Notes: generated from the sequence alone by a model not told the origin. A DNA stretch of 64,000 bases from an uncultured Ruminiclostridium sp. (GCA_947630175.1 CANRGJ010000001.1:344165-408164), one strand, 5' to 3'; shown: positions 52,452 to 61,696, numbered from the stretch's first letter. A program made the numbers and translations.

Positions 52452-54095
52452 TTATTCGGTAATTACCCAAAGACCGGCGGCGGAACATGAGAAATCCTTC
52501 GGGTCTTCAAGATATTCCGAAGCGTTGATACCATACCAGAAGGATTCGCATATAGGCTGTAAGAACATCTTCATATCCCAATGAATAAAGTTGCTCATCA
52601 AGTCCTTGCGTACATAGCGAAGAAGCAGTGTTTCAACTTTATTGGTTATTGCTTCTTCATATTCCTTGGCAATAGGTTTTAGTGCTTCATCAATTAGCGC
52701 TTTGATTTTTTCATAAACAGAGCGTGTCATTATGGGAAGATTTACTTTAAGTCCTTTGTCTGTTTTTGTTATAAGTCCTTTTTTGATAAAATCAGCCGCC
52801 TGTTCCTCCTCATATTTGTTAAGAGATTTGTCAGGAGCTTTTGCAAGCTGTATCAGAAGCGATATGTTATTTCCGTCTACCCAGTCGTTTCTGCTTACGG
52901 TATCATTATCAGGAAACTGTGAAGGAAAGGGTGCGCAGTCAAAATCGTTTATATATTCCAATCTGCCAAAATTGGCGGTTCTGTACACGGCATGACTGTT
53001 TGACCAGTTCATTCCGTGCCAGTCACCTTTATACATGGAATAATCCAGCGTTTCATCAGGAGGAGTAAAATGCGCTGTTATTCTGTAACTGCGTTCAGGC
53101 TCATCAGGGTATTTTGAGTTGTATTTTGCCGAATATATTTTGTCAGAGGTTTCAGCTATACTATAACCTGCCAAAACATACAAAAACCACATAAGGTAGT
53201 TATAGCTGAAATCATTGCCATAAAAGTCAAGAGCCGTTATTTTATCCTTCAGCTCCCAAAGAGCTTTGCTTATCCTTTCGGGGTAGTTGTTATTTATACG
53301 TACTGCATAAGTTTCGTACTGAGCGTTTATATAAGGCTGCCCGGGAAATACGCAGAAATTTGTAAGGTATTTGCCCTGTGAGGATTTTGTAAGAAGCAAG
53401 GCGTTTGTCATTTTCTCAAGTATTTCCTCCAGATAAACAGGCGCTACTCCCAACTCATCTGCTATCTCATAAACGGTTTTAGGCTCTGAACGGCAAATAA
53501 CAACTGTCTGCTGTGCAATTTTACCTTGCATTATCTGTGACGCTTCGCCGCAGTTGTAGCCTAAAAAATAGTTTACATCCGCCGGCGCATAGGCTGATCT
53601 TCCGATGTTGTTCATATTCGTTATCCTTTCTTTAAGATTTTTTCGGGCTTCAAAAAGTCTGCTTTTGACTCTCCCTTCTGGAATATCAAGTTCGCGGGCT
53701 ATCTGAGAAATTGAATGTTCTTTCAGGTAATAATTGATGATAACTTCACGGTGAATATCGGCAAGTCGGGAAAGAGAATGATTTAACTCATTCAGTTCTT
53801 CCCTGCTTATAAGAGATTCTATCGGCTGGATATGATCTGACATTATTCCTTCGGCGCTGTCCAAAGGTATCGCAGGATCGCTTTTAGAAGCTATATATCT
53901 GGCAACTTTATTTCTCGCCATTTTCCAGTACCAAGAATAAAAGCTGTGAAATTCTTTATTTTTATCAATTGCCTTTAACGCTTCATAAAGAATGTCCTGC
54001 GAAATGTCCTTTGCAGACTCGCTGTCATATATCCTGCTCCTGCAAAACAGGTAGGTGTTTTCTATCAGTTCTTCTGAAATGTAGCTGTTCATCAT
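52452..54095 (-). CDS. Sigma-70 family (ECF-like) protein with a 380-residue C-terminal extension
   Basis: A 547-aa protein. Residues about 1-165 form a normal ECF sigma factor: SESAKDISQDILYEALKAID in region 2 and HREVIINYYLKEHSISQIAR in region 4. The following ~380 residues begin with a winged-helix-like segment (CRSEPKTVYEIADELGVAPV) and continue as a mostly soluble domain without recognisable motifs, holding aromatic-rich segments such as DFYGNDFSYNYLMWFLYVL. Such long tails may sense a ligand or hold the sigma factor inactive. AAGGGG precedes the ATG. No anti-sigma gene is adjacent. Confidence 0.8.
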   Translation of the reverse strand: MMNSYISEELIENTYLFCRSRIYDSESAKDISQDILYEALKAIDKNKEFHSFYSWYWKMARNKVARYIASKSDPAIPLDSAEGIMSDHIQPIESLISREELNELNHSLSRLADIHREVIINYYLKEHSISQIARELDIPEGRVKSRLFEARKNLKERITNMNNIGRSAYAPADVNYFLGYNCGEASQIMQGKIAQQTVVICRSEPKTVYEIADELGVAPVYLEEILEKMTNALLLTKSSQGKYLTNFCVFPGQPYINAQYETYAVRINNNYPERISKALWELKDKITALDFYGNDFSYNYLMWFLYVLAGYSIAETSDKIYSAKYNSKYPDEPERSYRITAHFTPPDETLDYSMYKGDWHGMNWSNSHAVYRTANFGRLEYINDFDCAPFPSQFPDNDTVSRNDWVDGNNISLLIQLAKAPDKSLNKYEEEQAADFIKKGLITKTDKGLKVNLPIMTRSVYEKIKALIDEALKPIAKEYEEAITNKVETLLLRYVRKDLMSNFIHWDMKMFLQPICESFWYGINASEYLEDPKDFSCSAAGLWVITE

Positions 54096-54198
54096 TTATT
54101 ACCCCTTGCAACCGGTTTGCATATAATAAGTGTATTTTACAAATAAAAGGTTGGATAACTTTTAACAATTATACAACAATTTATATTTTGCTGCAAGA

Positions 54199-54237
54199 TA
54201 AAAAGCCCCGACGGGTGATCCCGTCGGGACTTTTTTA
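54199..54237. terminator. Strong terminator of the candidate small RNA
   Basis: An 11-bp GC-rich stem, GCCCCGACGGG / CCCGTCGGGAC (one mismatch), with a four-base loop and runs of A on the left and T on the right. It is the strongest terminator in the window and works on both strands. Confidence 0.9.
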
Positions 54238-54330
54238 TATAAAGCAGGTAAGTCCCAAATTCCTTGGGTGGCTGTGGCTCTTCATGAATGCAAAGCATTA
54301 CCCTCCGCCCTCACCTACGGGATTCCCTGC
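54199..54330 (-). ncRNA. Candidate structured small RNA, rod-like (6S-like architecture)
   Basis: On the - strand a promoter is followed by about 130 nt with no ORF, ending in a very strong terminator (54199-54237). The body folds on paper into an interrupted rod: AGCAGG pairs with CCTGCT, CCC with GGG, GGTG with CACC, GGC with GCC, and AATGC/GCATT forms the tip. A rod with internal bulges recalls 6S RNA, but the primary sequence does not let me assign a family, and the SRP RNA consensus is absent. The next - strand gene starts 100 bp beyond the terminator, so a riboswitch-like leader is an alternative. Confidence 0.5.
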
Positions 54331-54332
54331 TC

Positions 54333-54361
54333 TATATAAATATATGCCGATAGCTTGTAAA
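54333..54361 (-). promoter_or_regulatory. Promoter of the candidate small RNA
   Basis: On the - strand TTTACA (54356-54361) and TATATA (54333-54338) are 17 bp apart, just upstream of the structured region and downstream of the P-type ATPase stop. Confidence 0.6.
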
Positions 54362-54384
54362 GGGTAGGTTGTACAAAAATGTTT

Positions 54385-56898
54385 TTATGTTTCTTTAAAC
54401 GTAAGCAATTTCCATACGCCTCTGATAAAGGGTACGGCAAAAGCTGCAAGAACAGACAGCATAAGCTGTTCTGCATTTAACGGGGCCATATTGAATATGC
54501 CTGCCAAACTTGGGATATAAACAACGATCAGGCTGACAAGAAGACTTATCAAAACGGCGGGAATAAGCTGAAGATTTGTGAGATAACGGGCGTTGAATAT
54601 ACCTCTGTTCTCATTTTTACATTCAAATACAAAGATAAGCTGAGAAAGGCTGAGCGTTATGAAAACGCTTGTTCTTGCCATCTCTAAGTTTCCCGCTGAA
54701 AAAGGGATAATAAAGCTTATAATCGACGCTATTCCTATGAGCAGGCCACGAGCTACTATACGCCACATCATTCCGCCGGCAAAAATGCTTTCATCGGGAG
54801 AACGGGGCGCTCTGTCCATTATATCCTCGTCAGCAGGCTCCATTCCCAAAGCAATTGCAGGCAATCCGTCGGTAACGAGGTTTACAAGCAGAAGATGAAT
54901 GGGCAGCAAGACAACAGGCAACCCCAATATCATAGCGAAAAGCATTGTAAACACCTCGCCTATATTGCAGGCGAGCATATACCTGATAAACTTTCTTATG
55001 TTGGAATAAACCGTTCTTCCCTGCTCAACAGCATTTACAAGAGTAGCGAAATTATCGTCCAAAAGCACAAGTTTTGCAGCCTCACGGGTGACATCAGTCC
55101 CGCCCTTGCCCATTGCTACACCGATTGCCGCCTCTTTTACCGCAGGCGCATCGTTTACTCCGTCGCCTGTCATTGCTACAATATTTCCCTGTGCTTTAAG
55201 GGATCTTACGATCCTCAGTTTGTCCGCAGGGCTGACCCTCGCAAAAACAGATGTAGTTTTTAACTGCTGTTCAAGCTGTTTATCGCTCATTTGTGCCAGC
55301 TGTGCCCCTGTGCAGGCTGTATCTCCCTGTTTCATTATTCCCGCTTGCGAAGCGATTTCAACAGCGGTATTTATGTGATCGCCTGTGAGCATTATGACTC
55401 TTATCCCAGCTTTTTTGCATTTTTTGATAGCCTGCTTTATTTCGGGGCGCAAAGGGTCTTCCATTCCTTGAAGTCCTATGAAAATATAACCGTTGTATTC
55501 TGCGGAAGAATATGCAAACGCAAGGGTACGCAGACCTTTAGATGCCATTTTCTCAGACGCAAGCATTATCTTCTTTTTATCAGCAGAAGAAATTGATTTT
55601 ATTCCGTTTGAAGTAAGCAAAAATGAGCATTTCTGAAGTACGGTATCAGCAGCGCCTTTCATAAATTTGATCGTTTTGCCTGAAGCCGATTTTGCGGTGA
55701 CCTCCATAAACCGTGTGCTGCTGTCAAAGGGAATTTCTTCCGTTCTTATGTAAGATGAGGATTTTATTCCCGCTTTCTGAGCCGCGATCGTGAGCGCCGC
55801 TTCGGTGGGGTCGCCGTTTTCTCCGTCGGAATTATTGCATACGGCGCCGCAGGTAAACAGCATTTTTGTTATATTATCATTGGCAATAATATTATCGGTC
55901 ATCTTTCCGTCTGCATAAATTTCAGTTACGGTCATTTTGTTTGCTGTAAGAGTGCCTGTTTTGTCCGTGCATATCACGTTGGCGCAGCCAAGAGTTTCTA
56001 CCGAATGAAGCTTATTCACCAGCGCCTTTTGTTTATATATCCGTCTGACAGCCAAAGCAAGAGCAATAGTAACCGTTGCGGGAAGTCCCTCAGGGATAGC
56101 GGCGACTGCAAGGGTTATTCCCACAAAAAGCATATCAAATATTTCATTTCCTCGCAAAATGCCGATCGCACTTACGACAATGCATATAACGGCACAGGCT
56201 ATTCCTATTATTTTGCCCAGTTCGCCCAAACGTTTCTGCAAAGGACTTTTTTCTTCTTCTATTTCACCCAGCATATTTGAAACCATTCCCATCTGGGTGG
56301 ATCTTCCGACAGCAAATACTTCCGCCTTACAATGCCCTTTGGTAACGACGGTCCCCATATAAACCGCACCGCTTTGATTAAGCTCGCCTTCCTTTACGGG
56401 TGATAAGAATTTTGATACCGGAACGCTTTCACCTGTAAGTATAGATTCATCGCACTGCAAAGACATACTTTCAAGTATTCTGCAATCAGCGGGTATTTTA
56501 TCGCCGGCCTCCAATGAAATAACATCACCCTTTACAATGTTTTCAGCCGACACGGTAACGAGTTTTCCGTCGCGATATACTTTAGCGGTAGGAGCAGCTA
56601 TTGATTTTATGGTCTCCAGCGTCTTTTCTGTTCGGTATTCCTGTATAAATCCCATTACAGCATTTATGACAACTATTATAATGATAGTAAGGGCGTCATA
56701 TATCTCACCCATAACTACCGATACAACAGTTGCCGCCAGAAGTATCATTACCATTACATCACGAAATTGCCCTAAGAACATTTTAGCCGTAGAACTTTTC
56801 TTTTTATCTCCTATTATATTCGGACCGTCACGTTTTAATATTTCTTCAGCCTGAGCAGACGTAAGTCCATAAAGCATAGCTTTTTCCTTGTGCTGCAT
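54385..56898 (-). CDS. Calcium-transporting P-type ATPase (P2 type)
   Basis: An 837-aa membrane pump that exports Ca2+ (or Mn2+) with ATP. All P-type signatures are present: LTGES in the actuator domain, the phosphorylation site CTDKTGTLT, and GDGVNDAPAVKEA in the hinge. VAAIPEGLPATVTIALALAV in helix 4 is typical of the SERCA/PMCA class. Ten membrane helices are expected, four before and six after the catalytic part. It stands alone; spoIIID lies divergently 150 bp upstream. No calmodulin-like or regulatory tail is visible. Confidence 0.94.
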   Translation of the reverse strand: MQHKEKAMLYGLTSAQAEEILKRDGPNIIGDKKKSSTAKMFLGQFRDVMVMILLAATVVSVVMGEIYDALTIIIIVVINAVMGFIQEYRTEKTLETIKSIAAPTAKVYRDGKLVTVSAENIVKGDVISLEAGDKIPADCRILESMSLQCDESILTGESVPVSKFLSPVKEGELNQSGAVYMGTVVTKGHCKAEVFAVGRSTQMGMVSNMLGEIEEEKSPLQKRLGELGKIIGIACAVICIVVSAIGILRGNEIFDMLFVGITLAVAAIPEGLPATVTIALALAVRRIYKQKALVNKLHSVETLGCANVICTDKTGTLTANKMTVTEIYADGKMTDNIIANDNITKMLFTCGAVCNNSDGENGDPTEAALTIAAQKAGIKSSSYIRTEEIPFDSSTRFMEVTAKSASGKTIKFMKGAADTVLQKCSFLLTSNGIKSISSADKKKIMLASEKMASKGLRTLAFAYSSAEYNGYIFIGLQGMEDPLRPEIKQAIKKCKKAGIRVIMLTGDHINTAVEIASQAGIMKQGDTACTGAQLAQMSDKQLEQQLKTTSVFARVSPADKLRIVRSLKAQGNIVAMTGDGVNDAPAVKEAAIGVAMGKGGTDVTREAAKLVLLDDNFATLVNAVEQGRTVYSNIRKFIRYMLACNIGEVFTMLFAMILGLPVVLLPIHLLLVNLVTDGLPAIALGMEPADEDIMDRAPRSPDESIFAGGMMWRIVARGLLIGIASIISFIIPFSAGNLEMARTSVFITLSLSQLIFVFECKNENRGIFNARYLTNLQLIPAVLISLLVSLIVVYIPSLAGIFNMAPLNAEQLMLSVLAAFAVPFIRGVWKLLTFKET

Positions 56899-57050
56899 TT
56901 TTTGCCTCCCTTGTCCTTTTTTACAATAAATATGACGGGAAACATAAAAATAGACTTGTACAAATCAATGCTTTGAAAAGGGTTGTAATGATAAGTAATC
57001 AGCCTGCATATAAATTTAAAGACCGAAATTTTATGCGGAGGGGCGATACA

Positions 57051-57347
57051 ATGTCACAACAAATAAACACGTCTATGGTTCAGGAATTCGGAACAAAACA
57101 AGAAAGATGCGTAAGCCTCGGAAAGTATATCGTAGAAAACGGCGCGACTGTAAGAAGCGCCGCAAAAGTCTTTGGAATAAGCAAAAGCACAGTACATCAG
57201 GATATAACAACAAGACTTGAAAAGGTCAATCCGGCGCTGCAAAAACAAGTAAAAGACGTACTTGAAAAAAACAAGCAGGAAAGACATATCAGAGGCGGTA
57301 TGGCGACAAAGAAAAAATACAGCGAATTAAAGGAAGCAGAAAAATAA
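57051..57347 (+). CDS. spoIIID: Stage III sporulation transcriptional regulator SpoIIID
   Basis: A 98-aa DNA-binding protein of the mother-cell regulatory cascade. It has GKYIVENGATVRSAAKVFGI and SKSTVHQDITTRLEKVNP, which form the helix-turn-helix, and the conserved HIRGGMATKKKY end. ATG 57051 follows GGAGGGGCG; starting further upstream would add 26 residues absent from the family. It supports the host belonging to a spore-forming lineage. A terminator follows directly. Confidence 0.96.
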   Translation: MSQQINTSMVQEFGTKQERCVSLGKYIVENGATVRSAAKVFGISKSTVHQDITTRLEKVNPALQKQVKDVLEKNKQERHIRGGMATKKKYSELKEAEK

Positions 57348-57382
57348 AAAATGCGTTGCAGATAAAATCTGCAACGCATTTT
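57348..57382. terminator. Terminator between spoIIID and the GGDEF gene
   Basis: A perfect AAAATGCGTTGCAGAT / ATCTGCAACGCATTTT stem with a three-base loop lies directly after the spoIIID stop, between converging genes. Confidence 0.9.
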
Positions 57383-57414
57383 GTTGTTATAAGATTCGTT
57401 CACGTTCTGTGAAA

Positions 57415-59334
57415 TTATAAATTTTCATCGGAAACTACTATGAAGTTAGACTTTCCGTTCTTCTTAATGCTGTACATTGCATCATCGGCGATGGATATTA
57501 TTTCATCAACGCCCTTGGAATTATTCTTAACAAGATGGATTCCTATGCTTACGCTTATTGACAAGCGAGCGCCGCTGTCACATACAAATCCCGCTTTGAG
57601 CTTTGTAAGAATATCCTGAGCCACTCTCTGAGGATTATTAGTGGAAATATTGCGGATACATACTATAAATTCATCTCCGCCGTAACGCCCGATAAAGCCG
57701 TACTCCTGAATTATTTCGCTGACAGAATCGGTAAGGAACTTGAGAACTTGGTCGCCTATCGCATGGCTGTACAGGTCGTTATAAATCTTGAAGTCGTCTA
57801 TATCCACAAATAGTATCGCAAATCCGTCGTTGCCGTCAGCAACTCCCTGAATTTCATTTTCAATGACGTTTTCAATAGTCTCACGGTTATATACGCCTGT
57901 AAGAGCATCATAGCTTGCCTGCTTTCTGAGCTGCATTTCGCCTTTCTTTGCACGGTCAACGTCAGAAAGTACGCCTATGATTTTTACTATGTTGTTATCC
58001 GTATCACGAATGGTAGACGTGGTAACGGACATCCAGATATAATCGCCGTAAATATTCTTCCAGCGGTACTGGTTGTTTTTGAAATCAACACCCTGCTCCA
58101 GCTTTGCAAGGTCGTTGCGGTATCTTTCGTTATCCTCCGGATGAACCTTTCCTTTCATAAAGAAGCTGTCGCTGAAGTGGTCTGACGCTGCACGGAAACT
58201 GAATTTTTTATTGAAATTGTTGGAGAAGGTGATATTGTTTGTTTTAAGATTCCACTCAAATACGATATCATCCGCCATTTCAACGATCGTACGATAACGT
58301 CTTTCACTGACTACCACATTGTCGATAAGGTGATTGAATGCGGCGGAGATCTCGCCGTACTCATTTTTGCTGTTTATGTCTATTCTTGACTCATGGTCGC
58401 CGCGATGAACCATAGTAAGAGTGTTTTCAATTTTGTGCAGGGGCTTTGTAATAGCAACTATTATAATAACGTAAAGCACTATGAACAGAACCGATACGCC
58501 TATAACTGTGCCTAAAAGCGTTCCAAATGCAGAAGATGAATATTTGTAAGCCTGATCGGCCTCAGCAAGTGTTGTTACACACCATCCGCACTGAAGAGCT
58601 TTTACCATATATGCGATACGCTGAGTTCTTCCTATTTCAAAGCGTACCGGCGTATTTAACTGGGAATCATTCTTAGCTTTTCCAATTACAGAATATTCAC
58701 CACGGTCATTTTCACTTATAAGACCAATATAGGTGGAGTCAATTATATTATCCAACCCGTCCACAAAAACTACTCGACCGTTTGTGGGGAAAAGTCCCGC
58801 TTTAATTATGCTGTCAAACTTGTTCTTATTAAAGTAAACTATGATCTGCTTGTCATCCGCTGATACAAGCGTTGCCAGTTCATAATCCGCAGGCTTGCCA
58901 TCGGCGTCTAATACACGGCTTACATAAACATCGCTGTTCGAGCTTGCCATTTTTGAAATCTCATCTGCTGTAAACGTAAGCGCATAGCCGTTTTCTGTGC
59001 TTGCAACAAGATTCCCGCCGTTGAGCAGAGCAATTCTGGAAATACCGGTTTCCTCACCTATGTAGGCGCCGGCTTTTTCGATAGCAGAAGCGCTGTCGTC
59101 TGCGGTGAAACTCATAAGAGTTGAATCATCTGCAACTGCATTTGCTTTCTCGATCAGCGATTCGACGTAGTCGGTAACAAGCTCAGCTTCGCCGTTTGCA
59201 ATGTCCGTATACAGACTCTCATACTGCTTCTCAGCGATTTGCCCCATACTGATCGAACTGTAAACCGTATAAGCAATTATGGACGAAAGTGAAAAGAAAG
59301 TCAAAGCCAGAATAAACGTAGTACGTATTTTCAT
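57415..59334 (-). CDS. Membrane-bound diguanylate cyclase (Cache-HAMP-PAS-GGDEF)
   Basis: A 639-aa sensor enzyme making cyclic di-GMP. A first transmembrane helix (about 5-27) and a second (about 270-295) enclose a dCache-type extracytoplasmic sensor. A HAMP linker (about 295-345) and a PAS domain (about 350-465) precede the GGDEF domain (about 475-635) with an intact RYGGDEFIVC active site. No RxxD inhibitory site appears five residues before GGDEF, so product inhibition may be weak or absent. It is monocistronic and ends near the spoIIID terminator. Confidence 0.92.
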   Translation of the reverse strand: MKIRTTFILALTFFSLSSIIAYTVYSSISMGQIAEKQYESLYTDIANGEAELVTDYVESLIEKANAVADDSTLMSFTADDSASAIEKAGAYIGEETGISRIALLNGGNLVASTENGYALTFTADEISKMASSNSDVYVSRVLDADGKPADYELATLVSADDKQIIVYFNKNKFDSIIKAGLFPTNGRVVFVDGLDNIIDSTYIGLISENDRGEYSVIGKAKNDSQLNTPVRFEIGRTQRIAYMVKALQCGWCVTTLAEADQAYKYSSSAFGTLLGTVIGVSVLFIVLYVIIIVAITKPLHKIENTLTMVHRGDHESRIDINSKNEYGEISAAFNHLIDNVVVSERRYRTIVEMADDIVFEWNLKTNNITFSNNFNKKFSFRAASDHFSDSFFMKGKVHPEDNERYRNDLAKLEQGVDFKNNQYRWKNIYGDYIWMSVTTSTIRDTDNNIVKIIGVLSDVDRAKKGEMQLRKQASYDALTGVYNRETIENVIENEIQGVADGNDGFAILFVDIDDFKIYNDLYSHAIGDQVLKFLTDSVSEIIQEYGFIGRYGGDEFIVCIRNISTNNPQRVAQDILTKLKAGFVCDSGARLSISVSIGIHLVKNNSKGVDEIISIADDAMYSIKKNGKSNFIVVSDENL

Positions 59335-59625
59335 CGATAGTCTCCGTTTTTACATCAAAATATATTGCAACGGTTATAAAAAGGTTACAAAAGGATATTA
59401 TAATCCATTTGTTATTTTAACACATTTTTATCAAAAAGTAAATGATAGTAAAATGATTTGTAGAAAAATCTAAAATACAACTACTAAATTTATATAATTT
59501 GCACAAATGGCGGTAGAAAAATATTGACGCCACTGTAAAATTATCGTAGCATTCCTGATTCAGTATTAAAATCTTACGTTTTTATGATATTATCTTACGT
59601 TTTTATGATACTCAAATCAAATTCA
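59335..59625. other. Intergenic region with a tandem 19-bp repeat
   Basis: Between the GGDEF gene and the truncated permease there is no ORF of note. The unit ATCTTACGTTTTTATGATA occurs twice, at 59571-59589 and 59592-59610, with a 21-bp period (two helical turns). The second copy ends 15 bp before the -35 box of the permease promoter. This placement suits an operator for an activator or two-component regulator. Confidence 0.7.
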
Positions 59626-59655
59626 TTGACAGCAAATTATTCAGAATGATATAAT
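59626..59655 (+). promoter_or_regulatory. Promoter for the truncated permease gene
   Basis: TTGACA (59626-59631) and TATAAT (59650-59655), both perfect, have an 18-bp spacer. The start codon at 59708 follows TTGGAG. The tandem repeat lies just upstream. Confidence 0.75.
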
Positions 59656-59707
59656 TTTTTCAGAAACGATATAAGATAATATTTCTTTTTTGAATTGGAG
59701 CATAACA

Positions 59708-60060
59708 ATGAGATATTTTAAATATGCCATAAGGACCGAGCTTTCGTATAAAACGGGATTTATAATAAATCTGACTGTTTCAGTGCTGGTAATATATTTT
59801 ATTTTGCAGTTTTTCGGAGCGTATAAGGCTACAACAAGAAATATGTTCGAGGGAAACGTGGCGCTGACAGTTTCCGCCGAGGTAAACGAAACACTGCCTG
59901 CTGAAAGCTATCTGAGCCTGAGAGATCTCAAGGGATATTCGGACGTAAGTTTGGTCTGCGGCGAAACAGGAATGCCGTCGGGCAACAATTTTTTACTTTA
60001 CGGCAGAATGGAAAATATTCCCGAAGAACTGTTGCCGAAGGGAACGCCCGTGTTCACACC
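59708..60060 (+). pseudogene. ABC transporter permease (FtsX/MacB-like), 5' part only, cut by a mobile element
   Basis: From ATG 59708 the product starts MRYFKYAIRTELSYKTGFII with one long transmembrane helix (about 17-40), followed by about 80 residues of an extracytoplasmic domain of FtsX/MacB type (YGRMENIPEELLPKGTPVF). Such permeases normally continue for several hundred residues with three more helices. Here the frame runs into the end of the serine-recombinase gene and stops at 60136. The last ~25 codons therefore belong to the element. The exact junction, near 60050-60070, cannot be fixed without the other half. Confidence 0.7.
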
Positions 60061-60070
60061 TTACCAACAC

Positions 60071-61606
60071 TCAAATACTGAATTTAATATCAATACCCGT
60101 TTCATCGGAAATCGTCACAACCTCAATCATCGTTAAAGCTATTTCGTGCTTCTCGTGTACCGACAATTCCGACCAGCGTTTCAGCGGCTCGGACAGCGGC
60201 TTTGTGTCGATTTCCTTGTGCTTTCTCTGCTGTTTGTGTAATTTCTGTTCAAGCACGGATTTCTGCTTGTGCAGGGCGTTTATGCGTTCCTGTATGTAGT
60301 CGAACAGTACCGTATCTGCGTTTGCGAGTTTGTCCATAAGCTTGCGGATTTCATCGTCAATTCGGGCGAGTTCGCCGTTAATTCTGTTCGCCTCCGTATC
60401 GGGCTTTGAACGCTTTTTCTTGGCTATTTCAAGCGTTTTTATACGCTCGTTCATAGCTTCAAATACCGCCTGTTCAACTTCATCGGGGCGCAGCTTCAAA
60501 GTCCTCTTAACACAGCTGTCTGCCCTATAAAAGCCCGTGTCAAAAAAGTATCTCCATTGCTTTGTATGAGCCTTGTTCCAATTATATGCAACGGAAATCG
60601 AGTACCCACAGTATGAGCATTTCAGCAGTCCCACAAGCCACGAATGGAGTGCGCTGCTGTTGTTCGGTATTCTTTTGTTATGCGCCTTTTTATCCTGCAC
60701 AGCGAGCCACGTTTGTGCGTCTACAAGTCCCTCGTGATAGCCCACCTTGACATAAACAGGCGCACCCGAATGGTGTTTTCCGTGCAAAAACAAGCCGTGT
60801 ACTCCGTCATAAGCCTCAATATCATCAAGTATTTCTACGCCCATAGACGAAAAATAGCGATAAACCTCTGCGTCTGCACGAACATAAAGCGGACTTTCAA
60901 GCAACCGTGAAATATGCGACCTGTCCATATTTGACCTGCCGTTTTTGCTTTCAACCGAGATGTCAATGCCGTTCTGCCGGAAATACGACAGGACATCTTT
61001 CAGAGAGGTTGTCGGCTCTTTGTAAATCTCAAACGCCTTTGTAATAACGTGCGCCCTGTCACCCGGAACAAGCACCGAGCCTGTTTTGCCGTTTACGGTT
61101 CGCCGTTCGGGAACATAGCCGTAATACACCTTGCCGCCCTGATAAAATCCCGTTTCACGAGCCTTTGTGTTGTATGCGTCCGCAACTCTCGCCGCTATTG
61201 TTTCACGCTCAAACTCCGCAAAATTGAGTAGGTTATTCCTCATCATTCGCCCCTCTTTTGTTTCGGTGTTGAACGGCTCTGAAAGGGAAATAACGCTCAC
61301 TCCCAGCTTGTCGAGCGTGTCTGTGATGTTGAGATATTCACGCATATTACGGGAAAATCTGTCGTATTTCTTCACGATAATTCGTGATATTTCGCCGTTT
61401 CGTGCGTCCGTCATCATCTCTTGAAAAGCAGGGCGATGTTCTATGTCCTTGCCCGATTTTCCGTCATCACAGTATATTCTGAAATCAGCCCCCTCGCCTA
61501 AAAATCTGATACATTCCTCACGCTGTGCTGCTATCGAGAGCGAATTGTTGCCCTTGTCCGCATCGCTTACAGAGCGACGAACGTATATTGCCGTAGTTTT
61601 GCTCAT
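60071..61606 (-). CDS. Large serine recombinase of a mobile element
   Basis: A 511-aa site-specific recombinase. The N-terminal resolvase domain has the catalytic serine in AIYVRRSVSD (about residue 12) and VKKYDRFSRNMREYLN with conserved arginines. The recombinase domain and a zinc ribbon with LKCSYCGYSISV follow (about 150-370), then a coiled coil (about 390-460) that controls integration direction in this family. AGGAGG precedes the ATG. The stop lies at the junction with the truncated permease gene, the usual place for such an integrase at the element's end, next to the attachment site. Confidence 0.95.
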   Translation of the reverse strand: MSKTTAIYVRRSVSDADKGNNSLSIAAQREECIRFLGEGADFRIYCDDGKSGKDIEHRPAFQEMMTDARNGEISRIIVKKYDRFSRNMREYLNITDTLDKLGVSVISLSEPFNTETKEGRMMRNNLLNFAEFERETIAARVADAYNTKARETGFYQGGKVYYGYVPERRTVNGKTGSVLVPGDRAHVITKAFEIYKEPTTSLKDVLSYFRQNGIDISVESKNGRSNMDRSHISRLLESPLYVRADAEVYRYFSSMGVEILDDIEAYDGVHGLFLHGKHHSGAPVYVKVGYHEGLVDAQTWLAVQDKKAHNKRIPNNSSALHSWLVGLLKCSYCGYSISVAYNWNKAHTKQWRYFFDTGFYRADSCVKRTLKLRPDEVEQAVFEAMNERIKTLEIAKKKRSKPDTEANRINGELARIDDEIRKLMDKLANADTVLFDYIQERINALHKQKSVLEQKLHKQQRKHKEIDTKPLSEPLKRWSELSVHEKHEIALTMIEVVTISDETGIDIKFSI

Positions 61607-61696
61607 AATCTAACCTCCTGTTGTAAGTCAAGCCGATTACGAGCCAATCCACAGATAGTATATCATAATCAGCGAGTTTTTTCAAGCAGTTTTTCG

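Noticed and set aside
54240..54345. SRP RNA or a known riboswitch
   Set aside because: The SRP domain IV consensus (GGAAG...AGCAG) is missing, and I could not match conserved cores of the yybP-ykoY, T-box or SAM classes, so only a generic RNA candidate is given.
59571..59610. CRISPR-like repeat
   Set aside because: Only two copies, separated by two bases with no spacer; the position suits tandem operators instead.
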